DNA from: JBBRCX01 sp038204465
GTDB taxonomy: Bacteria > Planctomycetota > Phycisphaerae > Tepidisphaerales > Tepidisphaeraceae
Length of the DNA stretch: 11,778 nucleotides
Reading direction: 5' to 3'
Assembly (NCBI GenBank): GCA_038204465.1
Contig: JBBRCX010000122.1
Span: 1-11,778 of the forward strand
This document shows positions 5,954 through 11,778 of this stretch, piece by piece; within the stretch, counting starts at the first letter, position 1, and each line of letters starts with the position of its first letter. Position numbers and translations under genes: made by a program. The notes beneath the pieces were generated by a model. The model was not told the DNA's origin. It saw nothing but the letters and a program-made list of their open reading frames with translations, and ran no database searches.

Positions 5954-5998
5954 ACGGGGGGGCTGGCCGGTCACGTCGACCTTTCCGTGATCCCCCGT
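5954..5998 (+). promoter_or_regulatory. Bulged stem-loop in the leader of the sigma operon
   Basis: ACGGGGG (5954-5960) pairs with CCCCCGT (5992-5998), and TCACG (5971-5975) pairs with CGTGA (5986-5990). This gives 12 base pairs with a 10-base left bulge and a 10-base loop. It ends 56 bases before the sigma-factor ATG and lacks a U-tract, so it is not a typical terminator. A regulatory or mRNA-stabilising role is inferred. Confidence 0.35.
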
Positions 5999-6054
5999 TG
6001 CAACTTCGACGGAGCTGGCGCGTGTCACCCGATGAGAGGGACCTGAATCCCGGT

Positions 6055-6678
6055 ATGGCCGAGACGACGGTCGAGCTGTTCGAAAAGGCGGTTCGGCTGC
6101 ACTCGCGGCGGCTGCTCGCGATCGCCCGCGCCGTTGCGGGAAATCGGGCATCTCCGGAGGATGTGGTCCAGCAGGCGCTCGCCAACCTGTATCAACATCG
6201 CGAGCGCTATGATTGGCGCGAGGCCGGCGGATTGCTCCGCCGCGCGGTGGTGAATGAAGCCCTGCGGCTCCTGCGCCAGCCCAGGATGTCGATGGTCGCC
6301 GATGATCACCCGGGCGGCAGCGACTCGCCCGTCGGCGGAATGATCGACCGCGAAACCGTGCTGCGCGTCCGCCAGGCGATCGACCGGCTTCCTGAGCACT
6401 TCCGCGCGGCGCTGGTGTTGTGCGAATACGAGAACATGTCATACGTCCAGATCGCCGAAGTATTGGATGCCAGCGTGCCCCAGGTAAAGACCTGGCTCCA
6501 TCGTGGCCGACGACAGTTGGGCGAGATGCTCAAGGGCTTCGTCGGCTCTGAACCGAAAGGCACCGTCAGCCGCAAGTCAACCAGAGTTCCCCCTTCTGCG
6601 GAGTCGGACGCTGTCGATGAAGCAAATGAGACGGGCGATGCGCAGATCGATGCGGCCATCAAGACCCCGAGGAAATGA
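6055..6678 (+). CDS. ECF-family RNA polymerase sigma factor
   Basis: This 207-residue protein has the two sigma70 domains of extracytoplasmic-function sigma factors. Region 2 is at about 8-75, with SPEDVVQQALANLYQH being the conserved core-binding helix. Region 4 is at about 104-160, with the helix-turn-helix YVQIAEVLDASVPQVKTWLHRGRRQL. A polar tail of about 47 residues (161-207) extends beyond region 4; such tails occur in planctomycete ECF groups and may bind a partner. ATG at 6055 begins the family-like sequence; the upstream TTG at 5998 lies in the predicted stem-loop and would add an unconserved stretch. An AGAGGG lies 14 bases upstream, weakly supporting it. Its stop overlaps the anti-sigma-like gene (ATGA). 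It probably directs transcription of an envelope-stress or surface regulon, perhaps including its own operon. Confidence 0.9.
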   Translation: MAETTVELFEKAVRLHSRRLLAIARAVAGNRASPEDVVQQALANLYQHRERYDWREAGGLLRRAVVNEALRLLRQPRMSMVADDHPGGSDSPVGGMIDRETVLRVRQAIDRLPEHFRAALVLCEYENMSYVQIAEVLDASVPQVKTWLHRGRRQLGEMLKGFVGSEPKGTVSRKSTRVPPSAESDAVDEANETGDAQIDAAIKTPRK

Positions 6679-7265
6679 TGTCGAATCCGAATCCCGAGAC
6701 TGACCTGGAGCTTCTGGATCGCTACCTGGATGACGCGTTGGAGCCGCTCGAGTTCGAGCAGCTTCGCCGCCGCCTTCACGCCGAGCCGGAGCTGGCCGAA
6801 GCGCTGCAGGACGCACGCACGCAGCGGCAGTCGCGCCAGGCCACGTGGCAGTCGATGGAGCCGGGCGACAACGAGGTGGACCAGTTCATCCGCACCTTCG
6901 CCGCCCGCACCCGCCGGCAGGACACGCGCCTGCGCCTGACGCGCGTCTCGCGGTTCTTCGGCGCAGCGGCGGCGTGTATCGCCTTCGGATTCCTGGCCGG
7001 CTGGCTCGGCCGAGGCACGCCGGCGACGACCGTCGCTCCGAGCGGCAGGCTGCACGTCGCCAGCGTGACGCACGATCGGATGGGTGACGTGCCCACGTTC
7101 AATGTCGCGCTCACCGATGACGACGGAAACGTCGTTGCGGTGCAGAAGTTTTCCCGGCTCGAGGAAGCCCGCGAGTTTGCCAACGACCTTGTCCAGTGGC
7201 AGCTGCGACGTCATGAAATGGGCGGCGAGGAAATTCTCACTGTCCCCGTCTCGGCTCAGTTTTGA
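6675..7265 (+). CDS. Membrane-anchored anti-sigma-like protein
   Basis: The 196-residue protein (195 if the second ATG at 6678 is used; GAGGAA at 6669-6674 fits that one slightly better) has a cytoplasmic N-terminal segment. Its LLDRYLDDAL...AEPELAEALQ pattern is typical of anti-sigma domains. One transmembrane helix follows at about 94-112 (FFGAAAACIAFGFLAGWLG), then a periplasmic domain of about 80 residues. The zinc-binding HxxxCxxC motif of classic ZAS anti-sigmas is absent. The ATGA overlap with the ECF sigma gene implies translational coupling and equal stoichiometry, as expected of a sigma/anti-sigma pair. The exact family is not recognised; the role is inferred from topology and position. 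It would sequester the sigma factor and receive a periplasmic signal, perhaps via the next gene. Confidence 0.7.
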   Translation: MMSNPNPETDLELLDRYLDDALEPLEFEQLRRRLHAEPELAEALQDARTQRQSRQATWQSMEPGDNEVDQFIRTFAARTRRQDTRLRLTRVSRFFGAAAACIAFGFLAGWLGRGTPATTVAPSGRLHVASVTHDRMGDVPTFNVALTDDDGNVVAVQKFSRLEEAREFANDLVQWQLRRHEMGGEEILTVPVSAQF

Positions 7266-7309
7266 TTGAACAGGTAGATAGCGCGTCGATGCGCGAGGGG
7301 CTGATCCTG

Positions 7310-8542
7310 ATGGAACTTCCACGAATGATAAACCGCTCTGCCGGCGCCGTGTTTCCCACGGCCGCGCTGCCGCTTGGCGCCGCGCTACTCTGCGCCCTGA
7401 TCCTTGGCCGCCCCGCGATTGCGGATCCCGCACAAAGCCAGCCCTGTGCGTCTTCTCATCCCTTGCTCGATCAGATCAACCATGAAACACAGGGGTTGTA
7501 CGAAGAGGTCCGCGGCGGCGTCGCACGCGTGCAACTCCCGTCGCCGAAATGGGTGAACGACTCTCTCACCCAGGAAAACCCGCTCAACAAGTGGAACCTC
7601 GATCCCGGGATGCGCGAGCAGCTCACGCAGCAGCAGCGGCTGGTGCTCCGGGGCGTAACCATAACCGCTCGCGCTCCCGCCACGCGTCCGACGACCGCGC
7701 CTTCCGACGACTCGTATGGGCGCAACACGATCATCGTGCTGCCCCCGCCTCAGTACGATCGCGATCGCGACCCGCAACCGGCGAAGCTCGGCATGCAGCT
7801 AAACGACAATGAGTCGTTCAACCCCCGCAACGTCGGCCTGCTGCTCGACGACAAGGGGTACGTGCTGGTGCCGATGTATGTCGAGCGCGAGGCGGTGGGC
7901 GATGCACCCGTGAAGCTGACGCTGGGCGGCGAGATTGCTGAGGCGAAGTTTGTCGGATCTGATCGCCAGACGAGCCTCACGGTCCTGCAGCTCAACAAGC
8001 CGGCCGGCAAGCCGGTGCGCCTGCGCGAGAATCGCCCGCAGGATGGCTCGCTGGTTCTCTATATCTCGCCAGTCGACGCGTCGGGCCGCCTCGCCCTGTG
8101 GACCGCCAGCCCGCGCGATACCGGGATCGTCGTCACCACCGACGGCAATGTCGCCGGCATCGCCCGTGGGGGCCAGTTTCTCAGCGGATCGTCCTGCCGC
8201 CTCATCGCGGACCAGATCATCCGCTTCGGCGCCGTGAAGCGCGCCACGCTTGGCGTGATGATCAGCGAGATCCGCAAGGACAGCCCGCTGCGCGAGCAGC
8301 TGCCCGCCCTAGGCAGGATGGGCGGCAAGACGGCGATGCGCGTCGATCAGGTGCTGAGCGGCTCCGCCGCCGACAAGGCCGGGCTGAAGCCGGGCGACCT
8401 TCTGCTGGCTCTCTCAGGCGAAGCGGTAAGCGACATCCCCAGCTTCGCCGCCGCCATCTCCGCGCGCAGTGGAAAGACAGAGCTGCAGGTGCTTCGCGGT
8501 TCTGACGTCCTCAACGTCACCGTCGAGTTGCAGCAGAAGTAG
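7310..8542 (+). CDS. HtrA-like PDZ protein with degenerate catalytic triad, exported
   Basis: From ATG at 7310 the protein has 410 residues. The start has GAGGGG nine bases upstream (7295-7300); TTG 7262, ATG 7289 and ATG 7325 are alternatives. A signal peptide ends at about AIA-DP (residue 38-39). A Pro/Thr-rich segment (about 115-160) follows, then a chymotrypsin-like fold recognisable by GYVLVPMYV (183-191), VGSDRQTSLTVLQL (215-228) and TTDGNVAGIA (276-285). Aligning by eye with HtrA/DegP, the catalytic His is Tyr190, Asp is Ser222 and Ser is Asp270, and GNSGGPL is missing. A PDZ domain covers about 310-408 (SGSAADKAGLKPGDLLLALSG). It is probably periplasmic and proteolytically inactive. 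Third in the ECF operon, it may bind peptides and tune the anti-sigma, by analogy with MucD/DegS. Confidence 0.85.
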   Translation: MELPRMINRSAGAVFPTAALPLGAALLCALILGRPAIADPAQSQPCASSHPLLDQINHETQGLYEEVRGGVARVQLPSPKWVNDSLTQENPLNKWNLDPGMREQLTQQQRLVLRGVTITARAPATRPTTAPSDDSYGRNTIIVLPPPQYDRDRDPQPAKLGMQLNDNESFNPRNVGLLLDDKGYVLVPMYVEREAVGDAPVKLTLGGEIAEAKFVGSDRQTSLTVLQLNKPAGKPVRLRENRPQDGSLVLYISPVDASGRLALWTASPRDTGIVVTTDGNVAGIARGGQFLSGSSCRLIADQIIRFGAVKRATLGVMISEIRKDSPLREQLPALGRMGGKTAMRVDQVLSGSAADKAGLKPGDLLLALSGEAVSDIPSFAAAISARSGKTELQVLRGSDVLNVTVELQQK

Positions 8543-8857
8543 CGGCCCACACATCGTCCCATAACCATCGTCCCCGCGCAATGCCTGCCCGACGCGCCGA
8601 GCCTGCGTCATCTGACTTCTTGAGTTAACCCACTTCGCGACGCCGACGATGACAATAGTGGGGCCTCATCCCCGCTATGGAAACGGCGCGCAATCCCCAT
8701 TCCGGCTATGAATCTACGATTCGCTCGTGGGAGCGCCGCGCGCCGTGGTACCGGCGCTTCCCGGCCTGCACGGAGCTGCAGGGAACACGTTTGCCCAGCC
8801 CGGCGGCGTATCGTAACTCAAGGTAGGAAGTCACTTAGAAGCGCAGAAAGCCAGACT
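8543..8857. other. Intergenic region upstream of the REC-GGDEF gene
   Basis: No coding signal is evident. An in-frame ATG at 8708 would extend the REC-GGDEF protein by 50 residues of Arg/Ala-rich sequence unlike a protein domain. A hairpin at 8729-8762 is listed separately. TTGAGT (8620-8625) and GACAAT (8651-8656) are 25 bases apart, too far for a promoter. Confidence 0.5.
8729..8762 (+). promoter_or_regulatory. GC-rich hairpin in the REC-GGDEF leader
   Basis: GGGAGCGCC (8729-8737) pairs with GGCGCTTCCC (8753-8762) through nine pairs with one bulged T; the loop is 15 bases. There is no U-run, so it is not an intrinsic terminator. No c-di-GMP riboswitch consensus was recognised here. It may simply be leader structure. 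Confidence 0.3.
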
Positions 8858-9853
8858 GTGGAAACCTTGAAGATCCTGATCATCGAAGACGACGAGGACC
8901 AGCGCGAGCTCATGCGCGAGACCCTCGAGGACCATTTCGGCCCCGGCATCGTCGTCGCCGCTGACTGCTGTGCCACCGCGCTCAGCCAGGACCTCAGCTC
9001 GTTCGACCTCATTCTCTCCGACTACAACCTGCCGGACGGCACGGGAATGGAGTTGCTCGAAGAAGTCAGGCGCCGCTGCCAGACGCCGGTCATCCTCGTC
9101 ACCGGCGAAAACGTCGGGCACATCGCCGCGGAGGCGATCCGCAAAGGCGCTACCGACTACGTCGTCAAGTTTGGCGACTACCTCTTCACCATTCCGCTCG
9201 TCGTGGAAAAGAACCTGACGGTGGCAAAGGTGAAGCGCGAGAACGAATCGCTCCGCACGGAACTCGAACACGCCCTCGCGGATGTCCGCGACAAGAACCT
9301 TCAGCTCGAGCAGTCGCTGCGCCGCGTCGAAGAGGTGGCGGCCACCGATCCGCTGACCGGCCTCTACAACCGCCGCCACTTCAGCAGGGTGGTCGAACAG
9401 CTCTTCGCCGAAGCGCAGCGCTACGACCAGGACCTGTCGTGCGTCATGATCGACCTCGACGGATACAAGCAGCTCAACGATGCCTTCGGACACCAGATGG
9501 GCGATCAAATCCTCGTTATGGCCGCCAAGGTCATCACCGCCAACCTGCGGCGCATGGACGTGGCAGCGCGCTATGGCGGCGACGAGTTTGTCATCCTCCT
9601 CCCTCACGCCAGCAAGGAAGAGGCTTCACGCGTGGCCGGCCGAATTCGCGACGAGTTTCGCCAGGCCGCCGCGGCACTGTTGAACCGAATTGAGCCGGCC
9701 ACCATGTCGATCGGGATTGGCTCGCTGCGTCATGCCAAGCCGGTGGGCGCCGAGCAACTCATCGCCCTCGCCGATGACGCCCTCTACCAGGCCAAGGACG
9801 CCGGGCGCAATCGCATCGTCCTCTCCGAGACCCTCCCCGCCCGAGGACATTGA
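8858..9853 (+). CDS. Response regulator with GGDEF output (diguanylate cyclase)
   Basis: The 331-residue protein starts with a receiver domain (5-120): acidic pocket E10-D11-D12, phosphoacceptor Asp55 in LILSDYNLPDG, Thr82 and Lys104. A heptad-like signalling helix (about 124-160) leads to a GGDEF domain (about 161-325) with intact GGDEF at 240-244. The RxxD inhibitory site (R231-D234) lies five residues before it. It should make cyclic di-GMP from GTP on phosphorylation, with product inhibition. No sensor kinase is encoded in the window. GTG at 8858 is taken as the start because it begins just before the first receiver strand; TTG at 8867 and ATG at 8708 are alternatives, and no start has a convincing ribosome site. 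It converges with the Crp/Fnr-type gene. Confidence 0.9.
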   Translation: METLKILIIEDDEDQRELMRETLEDHFGPGIVVAADCCATALSQDLSSFDLILSDYNLPDGTGMELLEEVRRRCQTPVILVTGENVGHIAAEAIRKGATDYVVKFGDYLFTIPLVVEKNLTVAKVKRENESLRTELEHALADVRDKNLQLEQSLRRVEEVAATDPLTGLYNRRHFSRVVEQLFAEAQRYDQDLSCVMIDLDGYKQLNDAFGHQMGDQILVMAAKVITANLRRMDVAARYGGDEFVILLPHASKEEASRVAGRIRDEFRQAAAALLNRIEPATMSIGIGSLRHAKPVGAEQLIALADDALYQAKDAGRNRIVLSETLPARGH

Positions 9854-9862
9854 GCGCAAAAG

Positions 9863-9893
9863 AGAAGGGCAGCTCCTGTGGCCCGCCCCTTCT
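9863..9893 (-). terminator. Probable terminator between convergent genes
   Basis: AGAAGGG (9863-9869) pairs with CCCTTCT (9887-9893). Read on the minus strand the stem is followed by CTTTTG, a short U-run. It lies about 33 bases beyond the stop of the Crp/Fnr-type gene, so it fits as that gene's terminator. It may also stop plus-strand transcripts from the GGDEF gene, less efficiently. Confidence 0.5.
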
Positions 9894-9925
9894 GTTCCCC
9901 GCCAGGGTCATTTTCAAGAGACCGC

Positions 9926-10612
9926 CTAAACAACATGCTCCTCGGAAAAGCGCACACGCAGTGAGAACTTCTGCAGCGTTTCCGGATTGAAAAAGAGCTG
10001 GTTACGCCCGGTGCGGAGAACGTTCTGGTGGCGCAGATTCGTCAGCGCCAGGCTGACCGTTTCCCGCGCCGCGCCAACCGCCTGCGCGAGCTGCTGGTGG
10101 GTGATCCGAAGAACCACCCCGTCCTCGCGCGGCGTCGCGGCGGCGCTCTGCGAGAAGTGCAGCAGCGTCTTGATCAGCCGCTGATTGCAGTCGTCAAAAA
10201 CAAGGCACGCCGCGTCCCGATGCGCCGCCTGCAGTTTGCCCGCGAGCTGGCCGATGAAAGCTGCCGTGGCCTGTGGTTGATCCGCCAGCAGGGCGAGCCA
10301 GCGCTCTGCCGGAATCTGCGACACAACCGCAGCCGAGACCGCTATGGCCCGCGTGCCATATTCATTCGACCGCGCCAATGCCGCCACGCCGAACCAGTCG
10401 CCGGCGCCGAGGATCTCCAGCAGACGAGTCGAGTCCTCCGGCCCAGCCTGATAGACGCGCACCTGTCCGCTGTGAATAAAGTACAGGTTCTGCGCGGGCG
10501 CCTCGGGCTCATGAATGGCTGTGCCCGCTGCAACTTCGATCTGACGTCCACCTGCCGCCGACCTCGCGAGCAATTCCCGATACTCCCCTGCACGATACGT
10601 AGCTTCGGACAT
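9926..10612 (-). CDS. Crp/Fnr-family transcriptional regulator, noncanonical ligand pocket
   Basis: The 228-residue protein has a cyclic-nucleotide-binding-like beta-barrel (about 25-115), a dimerisation helix (about 115-140) and a winged helix-turn-helix (about 165-215, ITHQQLAQAVGAARETVSLALTNL). The phosphate-binding cassette reads GDWFGVAAL, so the Glu that contacts cAMP in CRP (Glu72) is Val76 here. There is no N-terminal cysteine cluster as in FNR. The ligand is unknown; cAMP binding of the CRP type and FNR iron-sulfur sensing are both unlikely. ATG at 10612 is used because GGGAG lies 10 bases upstream; the TTG at 10618 is less likely. It is convergent with the REC-GGDEF gene and downstream of galU-like DNA on the same strand, separated by about 250 bases. 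Confidence 0.9.
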   Translation of the reverse strand: MSEATYRAGEYRELLARSAAGGRQIEVAAGTAIHEPEAPAQNLYFIHSGQVRVYQAGPEDSTRLLEILGAGDWFGVAALARSNEYGTRAIAVSAAVVSQIPAERWLALLADQPQATAAFIGQLAGKLQAAHRDAACLVFDDCNQRLIKTLLHFSQSAAATPREDGVVLRITHQQLAQAVGAARETVSLALTNLRHQNVLRTGRNQLFFNPETLQKFSLRVRFSEEHVV

Positions 10613-10808
10613 AAACAAAAGACTCCCTTACCCGCTCGATTCCCATTTTGCCCACGGCTGCCCCCGAAGCAGTTAGCACCGTTACGTTAAGGCCGGTAAA
10701 TATGTTCGAGCCCGTGACGGCGAAATCCGCGCTTTCTCGCGAAGCTCAGAGGCAGTTATAAGTCGGGGAAGAAGCGCAGGATGTGATAGGGCTGCCAACC
10801 CACCTGAC

Positions 10809-10833
10809 GCGGCGCGAAAAAACTGCGCGCCGC
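10809..10833 (-). terminator. Perfect GC hairpin just after the galU-like gene
   Basis: GCGGCGCG (10809-10816) and CGCGCCGC (10826-10833) form an 8-bp stem with a 9-base loop containing A6 (U6 on the minus strand, in the loop). It begins 27 bases past the galU-like stop, the usual place for a terminator, but has no U-tract after the stem. Termination is therefore uncertain. Confidence 0.4.
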
Positions 10834-10860
10834 ACCCGTCGATGTCGTCCAAAGCGGGCT

Positions 10861-11778
10861 CTACGTTTTCACCTGCATCGCCAGAATCCTGGCGATCGCC
10901 TCGCAGATTTCCGTGCGGTGAATGCCGTTCAGAGCCAGCGCCAACTGCGTCTCCATCAGGCCGTACGGAATCCCCGTGTCGTAGCGCTGTCCCTGAGTAA
11001 TGACGCACCAGTACTTGTCCGTATGCCGCCGCAGATGCTCCTGCGCGGCCGTCAACTGAACTTCCCCCTTGTCGCGGATGTCGTTCTTGATCAGGTATTC
11101 CAGCGAATCGAAGATCCGTGGGGAAAAGACGTGCATGCCAAAGTGCGCCAGGTAATTCCCCGCGGGCAAACCCGGCGTTGCCAATTTCTCCCGCGCCACT
11201 TCAATCGACGGTTTCTCGATGATCAGCTGCGCCTTGTAAATCCCCTTGTCCGGCTCGATCGGCGTCCCCTGAATCACGCCGAAGAGATGAAGCTGCCGCT
11301 CCACCGTCGGCTGAACGCCCGTAACCGTCTCCAGCATGTAGTGCTCGAACACCCGGATCAGCTGCAGCGCGCAGCGGTCCTTGATGTCGCTGATGTAGAT
11401 GTGGTCGCCCAGCAGCAGCAGGAACGGCTCGTCTCCAACAAACTCCTTCGCCTGATACACCGCGTGCCCGAAGCCCTCCGGCGTTTTCTGCTCCGCAAAG
11501 GTCAGCCGCTCCCCGAACGCCCCCAGTTTCTCCGACTCCAGGATCGCCCAGTCCTTTCCGCGGTATGCCTTCGCCTCGTGATCGTCGAGTCGGCGAAAAT
11601 AATCCCGGTATTCTTCCTCCTCGCCCGGCTGGGTAATGATGCAGATCTGCTCGATCCCTGAGTCAATGCATTCCTCGCCGATGATCTGGATCACCGGTTT
11701 GGTCAGCCCGTCGCGGTCAACCAGCGGAAACATCTCCTTCTGCACGGCCACCGACGCCGGGTACTGCCGCGTGCCCCT
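10861..11778 (-). CDS. galU: UTP--glucose-1-phosphate uridylyltransferase-like, 5' truncated by window edge
   Basis: The visible 305 residues run off the right edge, and the frame stays open to 11778. The first residues read RGTRQYPASVAVQKEMFPLVD, matching the nucleotide-binding GxGTR...KEM.P..D signature of sugar nucleotidyltransferases; the GTG at 11751 is therefore not the start. Further GalU hallmarks are EGFGHAVYQAK, LLLLGDHIY (metal-binding Asp), an EKP motif and GEVQLTAAQ near the C-terminus. The family makes UDP-glucose from UTP and glucose-1-phosphate for envelope polysaccharides in the cytoplasm. Other nucleotidylyltransferases of the group are possible, so the exact substrate is moderately sure. 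The gene is followed by the hairpin at 10809-10833. Confidence 0.85.
   Translation of the reverse strand, partial: RGTRQYPASVAVQKEMFPLVDRDGLTKPVIQIIGEECIDSGIEQICIITQPGEEEEYRDYFRRLDDHEAKAYRGKDWAILESEKLGAFGERLTFAEQKTPEGFGHAVYQAKEFVGDEPFLLLLGDHIYISDIKDRCALQLIRVFEHYMLETVTGVQPTVERQLHLFGVIQGTPIEPDKGIYKAQLIIEKPSIEVAREKLATPGLPAGNYLAHFGMHVFSPRIFDSLEYLIKNDIRDKGEVQLTAAQEHLRRHTDKYWCVITQGQRYDTGIPYGLMETQLALALNGIHRTEICEAIARILAMQVKT

Larger units (their letters stand above)
5508..6054. other. Long intergenic leader region between arsM and the sigma operon
   Basis: The 547 bases between arsM and the ECF sigma gene contain no recognisable conserved protein. They hold a strong promoter (5563-5591), a 14-codon cysteine-rich micro-ORF, small stems at 5606-5622 and 5669-5684, a decamer tandem repeat, and a bulged stem at 5954-5998. 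An AAGGAGG at 5724-5730 is not followed by a start codon at useful spacing; the GTG ORF at 5746-5952 is 15 bases away and unconvincing. The content suggests a long structured 5' leader or a small RNA. Confidence 0.5.

Noticed and set aside
8708..8857. N-terminal extension of the REC-GGDEF protein from ATG 8708
   Set aside because: The extra 50 residues are Arg/Ala-rich without domain character and include a hairpin; the receiver domain begins right after GTG 8858.

Overview
The window reads as an 11.8 kb end of a metagenome or draft-genome contig from a GC-rich bacterium, most likely a planctomycete (Phycisphaerae/Tepidisphaera-like). That assignment is inferred from several traits together: an exported prenyltransferase/squalene-oxidase-repeat protein with Thr/Gln/Pro-rich N-terminus, an ECF sigma/anti-sigma/PDZ cassette, weak Shine-Dalgarno signals, and intergenic spacers full of short ATCGGTG and GCCCACCAAA repeats. 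It is not proven. The first 12 bases match the 3' end of the Illumina TruSeq adapter, so the left edge is probably a sequencing artefact.

Layout. Positions 13-596 hold no convincing gene but are rich in repeats: a four-run C/G tract, a long ATCGGTG inverted repeat, and a second copy of that repeat apparently split by 126 bp. On the minus strand, 2571-597 is a two-gene unit: a four-TM membrane protein with a C-terminal coiled coil, then an exported alpha/alpha-toroid protein. Diverging from it on the plus strand is a complete arsenic resistance operon, arsR-arsC-acr3-arsM (2653-5507). It has a recognisable sigma70-type promoter and an ArsR-type operator over the arsR start codon. The encoded route is: ArsR senses As(III); thioredoxin-type ArsC reduces arsenate; Acr3 exports arsenite; ArsM methylates the remainder. 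ArsR reads 139 bases out of frame into arsC, which is unusual.

Positions 5508-6054 are a long spacer. It contains one of the best promoter matches in the window (TTGACT-N17-TAGAAT), whose predicted start site falls on the ATG of a 14-codon cysteine-rich micro-ORF. A decamer tandem repeat and a strong stem-loop follow, upstream of the next operon.

Positions 6055-8542 form a tight plus-strand unit: ECF sigma factor, a membrane-anchored anti-sigma-like protein overlapping it by ATGA, and a signal-peptide-bearing HtrA-like protein. That protein keeps the protease fold and a PDZ domain but appears to have lost all three catalytic residues, so it is probably a pseudoprotease. It resembles the algU-mucA-mucD/rpoE-rseA-degS arrangement with the protease turned into a sensor or scaffold. 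Positions 8858-9853 encode a REC-GGDEF response regulator (diguanylate cyclase). Convergent to it, on the minus strand, lie a Crp/Fnr-family regulator lacking the cAMP-contact Glu (10612-9926) and the 5'-truncated end of a GalU-type UTP-glucose-1-phosphate uridylyltransferase (11778-10861) running off the right edge.

The core functions (arsenic operon, ECF cassette, c-di-GMP enzyme) belong to known families. The most novel-looking pieces are the cysteine-rich micro-ORF downstream of arsM, the arsR/arsC overprint, the triad-less HtrA in the sigma operon, and the split repeat.
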